Assembly (NCBI GenBank): GCA_905250075.1 | Contig: CAJNOP010000548.1 | Span: 76,099 to 140,098, forward strand | Reading direction: 5' to 3' | DNA from: Rotaria sp. Silwood1 | Lineage: Eukaryota > Rotifera > Eurotatoria > Philodinida > Philodinidae | Length of the DNA: 64,000 nt | Shown: in pieces, positions 11,748 to 28,575 of the stretch | Layout: each line of letters opens with the position of its first letter | How positions within the stretch are numbered: position 1 is the first letter of the stretch | Translations under genes and position numbers: made by a program | Notes under the pieces: model-generated | The model's input: only the letters and a program-made list of their open reading frames with translations | Told to the model about the DNA's origin: nothing | Database searches by the model: none

Positions 11748-14700
11748 GAGTAGAAAAGCGACTGACTGCATGACATCTTCTATATCTAAAACATCAAACG
11801 CTTTTATTTAGATTGAGTGATACATAATCATATAAAAAAAAACTCTCAGCTGTGAATTATCGTTTTCTGCATTGTTATAGTCTCCGAACGAAATAGAATT
11901 AAGTGTAGAAAACAATTAGCATACTTAAGTCGTGATATATCAAAATATTGCCGATATTTTGAATATATCATAGTTCTAAAAGTTATATCAAATTTTATAG
12001 TCTAGCTTTTACAATATGTCGTCCTATGTCTAGAACAATAATAGTTACAGCATTGAACTATTCCATACATTTCAGTATTAATTATTCCTTTAAAATTCGA
12101 TAGATAAATTACTTTATTTTTTCTGTTAAATTTGTTAATAATCCCTACGCATGATCGGGTACTCGGTATCCTACCTGATAACATATGAGATCTTAACGTT
12201 TCGAAATATTTTTACTTTTTCAAACTACTCTATATCTAAAAAATATAGGAATGGAAACTAGTTTGATAGGTCACAATAATGGGAATTGATATTGTTTGAC
12301 TAGAAGACTTCGTTTTTTAATAAAAACTTATCTATAGATGATGATTAATCATAGAACGAATTACCTAAATCCATGGAGATGAAAACGAACTATAAAATAT
12401 AATGATGTTGTCAAAGTATTCATTTTTGTATAGAGTTAAAACAGTACAAAAAAAAAATCAAAACTATTTACTTCATCAAACTTTGTATTCAACAATGTTA
12501 CAAATGATCAATGGAATTTTGTTGTTGTTGTTGTTGTATTTATGTCATAGATGACTAAAATAAAACAATAATATGGTAAATTTTTAATATGTAATTGAAA
12601 GTGCTTAGATACGGAAACACAATAATAAATAATCGAATAATGTATCGTTTGAAAGAATGACTCTTCTTGATAAGTTTGAGATATTTACTAAATCAAATAT
12701 AGTCAAATATCGATAATTGAATTTGATTCGTCTGTGATGTTTACAGATTTTTCTTTTCTCGAATGAAAATCATAATGAATAATATGTAATTGCAAGAATC
12801 TCGGAAGAAATATCAAACTCTATTATACTATATTGTCGACTAATAAAAAATTTCCTGTTTGATAGAAATAGTTATGTCTAAACTACAAATTTTGTAACAG
12901 GGATATTTTTTTCAGAACATATCTAACAAAGAAGAAGAGCTCAAAACTAAACTCTTTCGAAAACAAAAAGAACTTGTAATGTCACTATCGAACAATCGGA
13001 CTTTTCATTTTCGTTTAGTGTTTTTTAAATCATAAAAGAAATGAAAAAACATATTTAATGTGAATGTTTTCAATCGTTAAGAATACACTTTCCAATGATA
13101 TATTTGCGGAAATTAAACTCATTCTTGATGTTTTTACTAAAAAATACCTTTTTCTAAAAGAAAGACTATAAATGCGTTAGTCGTTTTTTTACTATCTGAC
13201 CATTTTGTAATGGTAAATAAGTGTTTTTTTGAATTATTCCGTCTTCTAAATTTCTATACTCTGTAATAGTTCAAATTAATAACGCAAAAAGAATTTTAAT
13301 TCATACATCATTTCCGGAGATGATGACTGATTTTCTTGTAAATTATAAAAGATTGTATTTTACAAAAATTTCCTTTCTCAATTGTTTTTTAATTAAAAAG
13401 TCTGAAATTTGATAGAGTTTATGATGCGCTACATATTTATCTATTTTTCTTTTAATTTGATTCATTCATAGTGTACAAAAAAATTCAGAAATACATACTT
13501 TTCTAGATGAAAAAACATATTGCAAGAATATTGGTTAGATGTGTTCTGGAAAAATATTTCTAATATAAAATGTCTACCTCAGCTATTGCTCTTTCAAACA
13601 TAATAAAAATATTTTTCTTATATTAGAACTCAACACTATGGTATAATTGAATTTTACATGTTTCTAAAGATTTTTGCATCGCAAATTAATATTCTTTATT
13701 AGATTTAGACTTTCCTATATGAATATGACAAAAGGATGCCAATAAGTTTTCATTAGGTATGTCGTATTAGGATTAAGATAAATACTAATACTTTTAAGTA
13801 TTAGCATTCATCTTAATCCTAATGCTAATATAATACTTGCAGTCATGACTGAGTTGTCTAGCAGTCTTAAATTATTTTTTATTATAATTTAGAACAAAAA
13901 AATTTTATAACCTATTCACTGATGATAAATTACAAAATAGCATGTACGGCTGATTATTTTGTTTGGTTCAATAATAGAAAGTCTATGACTATTTTAATAG
14001 AGTTTCAATGAAGCATATTTATATCCTACTGATTTAACTTGCCATATTTATTATAATAAGTTTTTTGTAGAATAAGATTATGATCTCCTTGAAGATAGAA
14101 AATAACATATATATATATAAAGATTTTTTTGTTCAAGCGTAATTATTACTGTGCAATTACTAGCAATTCAAATCCTTTTTTTTTCTATTTGATGAGGGTA
14201 TCAAGGATAAAAACAAATTCTAAAGATTTTGTCATGCGGATATAATAATATACATTCATTTAAAAATAAATGAAGAATATTTTCAAAGACTCCTATTAAA
14301 GCACTATGGTAATACGAACAAATGTACAACATACAAACAATGTTGATTAAAAATTCTTCTGATAGCAAATTGATCTAATACAAAATTTACTTAATATCAT
14401 TATCATAAATATAATATTTCAAGTTCGCCTTAAATTCAACTTTATATTATTGTTCATAGGACAATATTCAAAAATGAAAGAATATTGTTTAAGATATGAT
14501 TTTAAAGTTGAATTGTATTGCACATATTATGCTATATCTATTGCAAAATATAAAACAGCGTGTATATTGAAAGTAGCAAATATTCAGTAGTAAACTCAGA
14601 GGAGACTAAGGCTCCAAAATCCTGACTCCGCCAGTGTTGCTGTTAAAAAAATTTGTCTATGATGATATAGACATAAATCAACAAATTATTATCGAACAGT

Positions 14701-15436
14701 CTTATTCAAAACAATACTGTAGTGTAGCGGCATCCTTCATTTAAAATTTATCTGTTCTAAAAATAAAATACATATAGATGAATATATCGTTTGATTTAAT
14801 ATATATTTCTCGCATAATTTCTTTTTTGACACTTTCATCAAATCTAGATGTCATTTCATACGATATGCAATTTCGCATATCTCAGTCATACTTTACATTA
14901 TGAAACTAGGAATTAGTATACTAATAATTATTATTGTTATTGTAGCAATTAGATCATATTCGTCCATACGAAATGCTTGTATATTTTGATTAATAATGCC
15001 ATCTATCGTAATATTTATATGCTATATAAAAATGTAAAGATTGTTCATTTAGAATTTGAAAATATATTTTATAAATTATTAAACTTGTAATTAGAATGTC
15101 AATTTTGAAATGTATTTATAACCTTCAATCGTAAATGTTTGAGATGATTCATATGCCTATAAATGCAATCAATCAGGTAAACGATTGAGAAAAAACGAAA
15201 CTAGTACATAATGAAAACGAAATTAATCATAAACAATGAACAAAGTTATTAGAAAAGTAACTTTATATTTTTCTTTTCTTTTTTATTTTATCATTAAATA
15301 TAACCATAAGCAATATATTTTAACACATGATTGTTTTCATTAACCAAGTAGCTTGCTTAATCAATTGCTCACATAGACAAAAAAAAAAAAACTACGTCTT
15401 TTATTTTATCAAAAAATAATTTCATTTCAACATAGA
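11748..15436. other. AT-rich intergenic DNA with two small repeat remnants
   Basis: No gene is recognised. It holds a near-palindrome at 13764-13822 and, near 14600-14634, a sequence whose reverse complement begins CACTGGCGGAGTCAGG. The latter resembles one end of a hAT/MITE element without a visible partner. The last 150 bp would hold the promoter and 5' UTR of the PI4K2 gene; no clear core element is seen. Confidence 0.5.
13764..13822. repeat. short imperfect hairpin
   Basis: About 30 bp (gtattaggattaagat...) is followed almost at once by its imperfect reverse complement (...atcttaatcctaatgc). This forms a foldback with nearly no loop. It could be a tiny MITE or a chance palindrome in AT-rich DNA. 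Confidence 0.5.
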
Positions 15437-18807
<3,371 letters not shown>

Positions 18808-21800
18808 ATTTAAACATAGACAAACTAAACATGCATCTAATTTTCTTTTTTTTTTCTTTACTTAGTTGATACATAATGAAAAGTGTATTTTTCTTAACCG
18901 TGATATATAAATATTCCGAAAAAAAAACTAAGATTTTTTGATAGTTTCATAATTAGAAATTAATTATTTATACATTTATAATGAATTAATTTACCTGAAA
19001 AAAAAATTATAATCTTTTTTTTTTTTTTATTAATATGATTCGGTATACATTCTTTTTTCATCTTTTATTTTCTGTTATACATGCAAATATATTTTGCATA
19101 ACGTTTTTTAAAAATAAAATAAAATGTTTTACATAAAATTTTCATTCATATGGAATTTCAACATCTAAACCAACCGTATTTTCGTTGAAAAGAAAGCAGA
19201 TATATGATCTATTTTGTGTGGTATATAAAAGTAAAGTCAGAAAACAGTTGTTGAAACATTACGTGATAGTGTTGTTCTCTTAAGAAAATGATTAGAATTA
19301 TTTATTTGATTCTTTTGATGCATTCATTTTTTCATGCGTATATTCATCGAATAGATTCATATTAAGTAAAACCATTTCCAACAACGGCAATAGTAACAGA
19401 AATTAAAGTTAATAATCATCTATTAACAAAATCTTTCAACCTAAGTTTTTTTTTCCAGTATTCATGATAAATGTTTATTAATTTTAACTTGAGTACAGTT
19501 TTCAAACCAGAGAATCGTTTCACATGTATTCAATTGACTTGCCGAAATAATCGAATATTTTTACGACTATCTGTATCTTTTCTATATAAAATACTAAAAA
19601 CTATTCAATCATTATTGCTTTCGAAATATAACTCTTTAATCTATTTAGCAGGGCTGCCAATGTTCGAAAGTGTACTAGCAATAAAATATCACAAAAGAAA
19701 ACCATTTTAACGTTCTGTTTCAGTACATGAATTCAGCATTTGTTATTGATAAATTCTATCCACTTAAATATCACAAGATTATTAACGAATCGATGCTATT
19801 TATTCGTTTGATAGAGTTAAATGATGTGCCTATGATTTAGACAAAGAAAATATCATTTCGTTTTCGTTTGTTTATGATTTCTAATCTTTATCAATATGTT
19901 ATAAAGCACTTTCATTATTTTGATTGAAAATTTTTTCTTTCGATTAAGACCACACATATAATTAAAAAAAGACTATTGCAAAGCTTTATTAAACTATTAG
20001 TGAAATGCGTCTTCCGATTGAAAAAGATGAAATATGAATTAGCATGTGTATTTATTTTTTTGACGCGAGTGTATGATCAGCTTTGAATACTACAGTATAT
20101 ACAAATTTTAAATATAACCTTTTTGATTTTTTCATATCAATTCTCAAAACCTGAAGAAACATACTTTCATGTCTATACGAAAAATAATTTATGAATACAA
20201 AAGAGTTAAAAAGAAGGAAAACTGTACATGATTGCGATCAATAGACTATGCTTTTTAAATCAATCGGTCTTCTTCTTCACTGAACTAGTCCGCACAGTTT
20301 TTTTGTTCGAGTCACAATAAAACAAAAACAGGCATCGACGATAAACCATCATTCATTATGACTAATTACTGAGATGTTATGGCGGATCATTTCTTTAAAA
20401 ATATTTTACAAAAATACATAAAATTACAAAATAAGAAACATTTTTTTCTGCACTAGTTATAATCATACACGAAGTTTATTCAAACAACAATTGATCTATT
20501 GATAGACGATTCCGTCACACTGTACAAAAAGAGAAAATACAACGGTGTTTAATATCAAAATAGAAAAATTCGATGTGAAAAGCATAGAAGTTTTTTATTA
20601 TAAAACCTTTACTATGCGTAGGTCAACAAAGTGATATTTACTATAATTATCTAGTTGTTTGAAGAAATATAGAGAATTAATGAATAACTGGAGTTGTGAT
20701 GGATAATAAAAAAAAGAAAAGCATACTAAAACTCTATACGAACATTCTATTTGTATTATATGTTGCTTATGAGACTGAAATTTATTCATTTTCATATTCA
20801 AGCAAGCGACATATAAAATAAAAAATACGGAAGAGACAACAGTTTTATTATCATAGTGATATGAAAGATTTTAAAAATCATTATTCAATTTTTTTTCATA
20901 TGGTTTTCACTAAAGCTTTTGTTCATGTTGAAAGTTACATGTAATTCTAAATTGTTTTTACATTTGTTATTGTTTGTACGGTTGATATAAATGGGTATGA
21001 CATAATTGGTTGACCCTTAATAAAATAACAACACTATAGAAACAATACAACCAACTAACTAAATTACTTAAAGTATAAAATGACTTTTATTGATTAATAT
21101 TTATCTATACACTTTGAAGTCTTTATTTCTACATCACATTAAATATAACAAAGTTGAATATTTTTGATTTACATATAAAATTTATCAAATGTTAAAAGGT
21201 TTCTTATTATTTCATTATAATTGAACATTTAAATATTGTTTATTAAAACATTTCAATATTATATGTCAGAATATTAAAAAACTCAATTCATGAAATCTGA
21301 CTAAAATATATATGTCATCTAGATAAAAGTTCTGCTCCTTAAATTCACGAAAAGAACAAATAACCATTGACAACTTCATTTTGTATAATCGAACAAAAAT
21401 TCATATGAATAATGAGTTGTCGATGAATAAATACATTGAGAATAAATCGTAAAGATATAAAAAGGGACAACATTACTTACTACATGATTGTCATTCATCA
21501 ATATTATAGTAAGATTTAGAAAATATCTAATTTGTATTGATTTTAAGTTAAAAAACTAATATGAATCCTGATAGATTTTCAAATAAGATATTATAGGTTA
21601 ATACATGGAATTAAGAAAATAGAGAAAAGAAATAAAATCAAAAATGATTCTACTAAAATTATTACCCATCGGCCATCAATACAACTTCTATTAATGAATT
21701 GACTGTCTCGTTAGTTTTGGTTCTTCTCAACAAAAATAAATTGTTGATTTTATGTTGAATTTAGTTATATTATACTAATATTGAAAGGTGTGTGAGTGTC

Positions 21801-24800
21801 AGTCTTCTCTTCATTCGCACTCACGCCCACATTCATCATCTGACATCTACATCAGCATCCCCACAAACTGTAATAAAGTATAGTGTACTAAATTCTGTGA
21901 TCTGTTTTTATCATACAAATTAATTTATGTACTGCTATTATTAAGCATTCAATCCCTTAGATTCGCAGATATCATTCAATTATATTTTTTTTCAAAAACA
22001 CAATGTTCAACACATATAAACAGGAATATGGGCAATAGTATGGACTCGATATTAACTATGTATGAAGATATATCAATCAAAATTTTTCGCTTTGAAGCTT
22101 TTTATTTATGTATACATGAATATACGTAATATATTACTTTCGTCAAAAGAAAAAGTAATTTGATTTTTTTCTACTACCTTTTGCTTCTTGATAGTTTTTC
22201 AAATATGAATATATTTCAATGTGATTTCGTATGCAATATTCACTGTGTGCACAAATCACTCAAGCAAATCGTTTCATGCACAACGTATGCATCTCGTGTA
22301 ACTACGTTCGTGATAGAATGTATAGCAAAAAAATTAAAAAAAGAAAGAAGATAAGCACATGAATGAAGAGAAAGAAACGTATAAAGGTGCCTTACTGTAA
22401 ACGTAAAAAAGAATCATTTGCAAAAACAAATAAACGGTATTACATAAACATTCACAAGCCAAATCAACAACAAGTCTGTATCAAATTATTCCAATATTAT
22501 TGGCTTTTATTGATTTTATTGTAGTATGTAACTTATCTGAATAATAATAAAAATAGAAACAAGCTTATTAAATAGTACATGCATAGTGCCAATCTAATTT
22601 GTACAATAAGACACCATTTACATAGATATGCAATTGATCTTGATAATCGATTTATAAATATTGTTTTTAATCTCCTCGATTCACTTTGCTATCTTCCTCT
22701 CACCTTTATTTATAATTTAAATTAACCTCAATTATGGATGGTTTCTTAATATTACATATTTAGTTTACTTCCTTTTTTTGTCAATACTATAACTTCATGT
22801 TGAGTTACCTAAGAGACAAATATTGAGCTATCAAAATAGTGTAACGAAAGCTTAGCTCGTTCCAGAACTGTCTCAAGGCCATCTTAAAATGTTTCGAATC
22901 ACTCAACGATGAAAAAAAATAGGAGTCTGAAAATCTTTGCACTATACTGTAAGGTATCAACGAGGAGCAGTATTATTTTGTGTCATACGGCGAAGACTAC
23001 GGAATATATCAGATTCAATGATGTGAAGTTTCTGAGGCAGCAAATTTTTTATATTTTTTCATGGAAAAATATTATCTGTGAGACCTGTTAAGAAATATCT
23101 TATTTTACTAAATATAGTAGCTCTGCTAAAATAGAGTCCGACCTACAAAAACCTGTAAGAGTCAAACAGATCTTGTTTCTGCTGTGTATGTGTTTCCTCT
23201 CTAGTCCACATTCTGTTTGTATACTTCCAATGTAACTCTTAGTTTCGAAAAACAATAAAACAATTATAATATCAGTGCAGTAGCATCTCGCAGGTGGCGA
23301 TTTCACGTGCGAAAATATCGTGCAAGAAGTTTGACGCTAGACTGCATTGCGAAAGACAGATACATGAACGACTTGGGACTTGACACGTTTTCCATTGATG
23401 TTCTCGAAAATTCGTTCAAGTCATTAGATAGTTAATCTAAAACATAGAAAATACAGAGATGTAGGATTTAGAGAAATTTTAGAAGATAATGCCATAGTCT
23501 GTGAGTATACTTACATGGCAATCGGATCTAGTGTGGTACCGAGTGGCGTCGATATCGTAAGAGTTTGACGTGTTGCACTTATTAAATGAATGAATATTTA
23601 GTCGAACAAGAAATTCTGTCGTCCTTTAGTGAATAGGTATCTTTTGATTATACAAACGAAGAGTATAATGTATTGTCAGTGATTGTTATAAAATAGTGTC
23701 GAGTTTTGTATACATTCCCATAATAAGTATAGGAAGCTAAATGAAATAATTTCAAATGTATTGAAAAAATAAATAATACTAAAAAAATGTCTAAACCTCA
23801 TTTGCTTCCTTGGTCATATAATTCCTGTGAATTTATTGAGTTGTCTGAGTAGTTTAATTGATTACGTACATATTAATATATCTTTTATAAGATATAATGA
23901 GAAGATGAGAAGCATCAAAATTGTTTTTTAGGTCTGAAATATAGGTTCATGATGGCGATATCATAGATTGAAAAGTGTTTGGAAATATGTTGAATAATTT
24001 TAGAACGGTTGTATTTAAGAAAAATGTAAAGATACCCATCACAGCGAATTGTTTATTTAATCTTGTGAGAGTACAGCTTTCTTCTATTCGATATTCGTAG
24101 ATAGAATATGTGATTCTTTTTATTCCTATACTAAATAGCCAGTATATCATCTACAGAATTGCTATTTTTTCCGTTTATAGCAGAAAAACGATGTTTTTTT
24201 TCGTCTTTTTTGCACGCTTAAATCTCATTGTCTTTAAACTTTGTACTATTATTTCTTAGATTCTGCTATTCATCTACCCAAAAGCGTCAGAAAAATTACT
24301 ATTCACGTTTACAAGTATTACTTTCTTCTTCTTATTCTTTAATACTGAGAACAACTTGTGTTTTCAACTGATTATGACAAGTGCAACAGGCATTTTATGT
24401 CTCAATTTTATTTCTTTATCTGTCTTGTTTTCTTGTGATACTAGGATTATTGTGGACAAGATATTATATGGCAATGATGGAATGTCATAGGTTATTTCTA
24501 TTTTTCGCGGATGCAATGACTTTTGAACTTAATTATGAAAAGTACTAAATACGGCTATTACCATACCCAATAATATTTTTAATGACTAGACTTCAAAGCT
24601 TAAGATTAAACTGTGTAATTTTTTTGTCTTAAGAAAAGAGTTTAATTATTATTGCAGATGTTTAAGCTGTCAAAAATTCTATTATATTAGATCCACATCC
24701 ACACACATGAATCAGCAAAGACGGGTGTTAGTTCCATAGTGACAGTTGCGGAGCAATATCAAAGATTCTGATCGATATTCTACTGAATGTGACTAGCACT

Positions 24801-25218
24801 TCATCTGAAATACAATATTGATTCATGATTAAAAACATAAGTATATATTGAGATACTTTTCTAACCAATCCACAAGTTTGGTTTAATTTCTTGAAAGCAT
24901 GATGAAGAAAGAGAAAAATCGTTTCCACTGATACCATCCAACTTCTAAGCTGAGTCTTCGTAAATGTACAAAAAGATGATAATTTCCTAGGACTATGCCC
25001 AGACATTTGCTAAATCTTATGAGAATAACTTCGAATTTCTCTAAAGTTTATTCCAATAGATTTCTATGTGTTTAACATGACCCTACTATTGATAGTTTAA
25101 ATGAAAACCTGCTAAACTTTTAAGAAAATCTATCTTTTTTGTTTGTTTCAGAATTTTAGTTTCCAATCGAGAAATTTGGTCAATACGCTCGTTCAAAATT
25201 TTTATTGGTAATTTAAAC
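18808..25218. other. 6.4-kb gene-poor AT-rich DNA
   Basis: No recognisable coding region. Short frames (for example the minus frame at 24728-25006) lack domain similarity. A telomere-like palindrome lies at 21786-21865 and a single C-rich motif (ccacatccacac) near 24693. The stretch 23100-23600 is less AT-rich but unrecognised. Confidence 0.5.
21786..21865. repeat. degenerate telomere-like inverted array
   Basis: A short G-rich arm (ggtgtgtgagtgtcag) is followed after about 18 bp by a C-rich arm (cactcacgcccac) and further C-rich bases. This is the same arm order as the larger arrays at 34-63 kb. It is strongly decayed. Confidence 0.45.
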
Positions 25219-26149
25219 ATGGCTGCGAATTTTGTCGATATGAATGACGAACAAAGACAAACGCAACGTTTTTCAGATATCGCTGGAGAGCCTTGCCAAA
25301 TGTTGATGCCAATTCAAGGATTTGAGAATAAACCTCTTGTTACACTTGAAGAGGCTGTGGAGCCTATCATTTCATATGTGCCTGACGTGCAACGAATGGT
25401 TTACATTGCAAAAACGAAATGTACTGAGCTTTCATCAGAAAAACTACCAATCGATCAAGCAGCTTCAATCATGTTGTATACAATGGAATGGGAGCCTCAA
25501 CAAAAATGTCTTTATTATGTTTTAAATCAGACTCTACGAAACGAAAATCGACAAAATCTAAAGCCTTGGTTTCTTTATCTCAGGTTGATTCTTACTGCAT
25601 TGGCTCAGCTTCCATCAATTTTTTCGTTTGTTTTTCGTGGAATTAAACGGGACATGAGAAAAGAATATCCAGAAGGAAAGACATTCGTTTGGTGGGGATT
25701 CAGTTCTTGTACGTCCAAGATGAAAGTACTCGAGAATGAACAATTTCTGGGTACGAAAGGTTCAAGAACTTTCTTTACGATTCAATGTCATAGTGGCAAA
25801 GATATCAAAAAATATTCTTATTTTAAAGCTGAAGATGAAATTCTTCTACCAGCCGCCAGACAATTTAAGGTTGAATCATGTCTTACTCAAGGTACAGATT
25901 TTTATATGATACAACTCAAAGAAATTCAACCACCATTTCCTCTGATTGAACTTGTACCGACAGTAAGAACATACATCTATTACATATTTATGGATACACA
26001 TAGTCATACATTTTTTCTAGGCAACTATTCCGGAAGTTCCAGCAGTAGCAGCAGCAGTAGTACCATCACCACCAAAAAAACACATGGTCACGAAAACTAG
26101 AACACGAAGTAAGATTATTAAAAATCGATTTTCTTTTATCGTCAATTAA
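25219..26149 (+). CDS. NAD:arginine mono-ADP-ribosyltransferase (ART, R-S-E type)
   Basis: Two exons are inferred: 25219-25962 and 26021-26149, with a 58-bp GT-AG intron in phase 0, giving 290 aa. The ARTC-family fold signature is complete. The R motif is VFRGIK (R140), the STS-like motif is WWGFSSCTS (about 158-166), and the catalytic ExE turn is A-E205-D-E207-I-L-L-P. ExE is the arrangement used by arginine-specific transferases that move ADP-ribose from NAD to protein arginine. No signal peptide is obvious, so it may be cytosolic. The C-terminal exon adds a low-complexity A/V/P/K tail, and a GTAAG inside it (26109) leaves room for a further intron. Bdelloids carry many such genes. The upstream end is taken at the ATG, with a polypyrimidine-AG 60 bp before it. 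Confidence 0.85.
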
Positions 26150-26977
26150 TAGAATAACATATGTTAACAAATTAAAGTAGATGAAGAGTAATATGAGTCA
26201 CATACTTCTCCATACATTGATGATTAAGGCGAAAGTGTTAGTCAGAAGACACAACTTCAAATCTCTCAGTTTTAACTGAAAAATTTTGACTGGCACCAAT
26301 AAACCAACGTATTTTCCAGATATTTTAATAAAGAGTATCGTAATTTTCTAGAGCTATTATCACTGCCTGTTGAATCGATTTCATGTAGAGGTATCGAGAA
26401 GTGAATATACTCTTTTCAACTGGTTGTTAAGCAATCGATAAGAAGTTTTGTTTCTGAGGAAGGAGGATATGAATGGAAATGAGGTTGGTGATTGTTGATG
26501 TCGATGAGGATGAGTGAGATGAAAAAAATAATGATATAATTCAGTGTTTACTCTGTCTACAGAATATAATTCAATTGATATTATCATTTAAAGAAAACAT
26601 AATTAGTTTAAAAAAGATGAGACACACCGATTTTATCTTTCTTTTTCTCGAAGAAGAAAAATATCTCCATATGAATCTCGTCAAAAAAGATTTCTCAATA
26701 CTTTTAACGTCGAAAACATTTACACTAGCAGCTATTGATCCAAATCATACTTTGAAAAACCACAATGAACCAAAATTTTCCCGAAGTAAGATTTAAACCT
26801 TCGAAAACGAAGTTGAGCTCATGCAACTTGTATTACGTTTCGTGTAAAAACTTTTGCGAACTGTTTAGAAATTTGACTATCTCATATAATTTCATACTAA
26901 AAACAAAGTTGTAGTTAAATATCAGTCACAACACTCCTCAAAAATATATTTGCCACTAAAGGTGGCCATGCTTGTGA
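26150..26977. other. intergenic DNA
   Basis: AT-rich sequence without a recognised gene. Short frames exist at 26381-26587 (minus) and 26575-26796 (plus), but they have no family features. The last 8 bp (gcttgtga) are the left target duplication of the hAT MITE. Confidence 0.5.
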
Positions 26978-27558
26978 CAGAGATGTCCATCGCGGCTGAC
27001 AATCTGCCGCTGCCGCGCCGCGGCCTTAGAAAAAAAAAGCTGCCGCACCGCTGCCGCGCCGCGGCGGTTTATAAAAAAATGTTGCCGCGACGCTGCCGCA
27101 CCGCGATGACTTATAAAAGAAACGCTGCCGCGCCGCTGCCGCGATGAATTATAAAATAAACGTGCCGCCACCGCGCCGCTGCCGCGACGATTTTCAAAAA
27201 AGTGTTTCTAATTTCACTGCTGTGACTATATTTGACCAGAGATATGGGTACTAGTCCATCAGATTTATTCAATATCAGGGCGTTTCATTTGTAAATCGTG
27301 AAATTCTATTAAATTCATACAGTTTTTCAATGTCCTCCAAAAAAATCCTGCCGCTGCCGCGCCGCTGCCGCGATGGTTTTTTAAAAAACCTGCCGCTACC
27401 GCGCCGCTGCCGCGATGACTTTTAAAAAAATCTGCCGCTACCGCGCCGCTGCCGCGGTGATTTTTTTTAAAAACCTGCCGCTGCCGCGCCGCCACCGCCA
27501 CCGCGGCAGCGGCAGCGGCAGCGGCGGCGGCGCGGCAGCGCCGCGATGGACATCTCTG
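26978..27558. mobile_element. GC-rich hAT-type MITE with internal minisatellite, 581 bp
   Basis: Perfect 18-bp terminal inverted repeats (CAGAGATGTCCATCGCGG and its complement) are flanked by a perfect 8-bp target duplication, gcttgtga on both sides (26970-26977 and 27559-27566). CAGAGATG-type ends plus 8-bp duplications indicate hAT. The inside is made of repeated ctgccgctgccgcgccgctgccgcg-like units. About 25-30 bp of GC-rich motif alternate with short A/T-rich joints (about 7-12 bp). A unique AT-rich spacer sits at 27200-27340, and a (CGGCAG)n run lies near the right end. It is the only strongly GC-rich block in the window. Exact duplications and ends point to a recent insertion. Frames inside it are repeat translations, not genes. 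Confidence 0.92.
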
Positions 27559-27566
27559 GCTTGTGA

Positions 27567-28204
27567 TGATTGTCTAAAACACAAAGTTTTTTTAGAAATA
27601 AACACTTCGTAACATGTTATTCAAACTAAGGATCACAAAGTTCTTCTATTAACTATGATTTTATAGTCGTTCTTCTACAATATCTCGCAGAAAAACATCA
27701 CTTATTTATGTATTTTGAAAAATTGTTAGCCAATGGTTAATATTTATTCTTTCCACGGCTTTTTTAACCAATAACTATAATGGAAACCTCCCATTATTCT
27801 AGATACTTGAGAGGATTGAGTGTACTATTCTCGAGAACCGCTGCGTGTTCACAAGATTGTTCTCTATTGTGATATGCTTTTTTTTGTTTTAACATATCAT
27901 ATAATCCAGTTAGATTTTTTTTCTTCGTTTTGGTTTCTTTCTTTCAAGAACTACGTAGATACATACATCATTGTTATTTGAAATTGGTTATTCATGTGTT
28001 GCTTCCTTCAATTGTTTCCACACTAGATTCTTAATGAATCCAATACGAATCTCCTATTTATTGCTGTTAAGATTCATGTTATGAACCAAAGATTAACAAA
28101 TTTTTATTAGAAACTTGAATAAAAACCAGGAACAATCATAATGAAATCTTTACAATCAGTTTTATTGTGAGAATTCTCAAAATTTACCTCTATTGAATGC
28201 AAAA
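27567..28204. other. AT-rich intergenic DNA
   Basis: No coding, RNA or repeat signal recognised between the MITE and the SINE tail. Confidence 0.5.
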
Positions 28205-28575
28205 AGAAGAAGAAGAAGAAGATACTCCTACCTTTCGATTACCTTGCAGTATGGAGTGTCGTCTAGCGGCAGAGCCAATAGCCCGATATTTTTTCTACAA
28301 ATATGACTAGCTGTAGCTTTGGACAGAAGGCCAGCCTGACGCAGAATTCTTCCGCTCATTCACTTCAGCTTCCCATACACACGAACTAACCACATACTAG
28401 CCACAAGAGTGGGTGTATGTCACAACGTAGTCACCATGCTATCGGACGGATGAGACAAGACAAATAGCAGTTAATGACTTGTCTAGAATCATTCCATGGC
28501 TGATGATACTGAGGTTCGAACACAGTATCTTGTGAATACATGTTGAATAACGTAACCACTACCCCATGGTGACCA
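28205..28575 (-). repeat. tRNA-derived SINE
   Basis: Read on the minus strand, it begins GGTCACCATGGGGTAGTGG with a good polymerase III A box (GGTAGTGGTTA). It continues to a B box in a T-arm-like hairpin (ACTGTG TTCGAAC CTCAGT, one mismatch in the stem). A roughly 250-bp unrelated body follows, ending in a (TTC)n tail at 28222-28206. A tRNA-like head, body and simple-repeat tail define a SINE. A diverged second copy lies at 10.2-10.4 kb in the same orientation. The minus frame at 28431-28646 is a by-product. Confidence 0.75.

Noticed and set aside
11478..11811. Frames running through the N block.
   Set aside because: They depend on undefined bases in an assembly gap.
24728..25006. 92-codon minus frame upstream of the ART gene.
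   Set aside because: No domain or conserved motif, and it ends in the ART promoter region.
26950..27612. Four overlapping frames rich in Arg/Ala/Pro.
   Set aside because: They translate the GC-rich minisatellite inside the hAT MITE.
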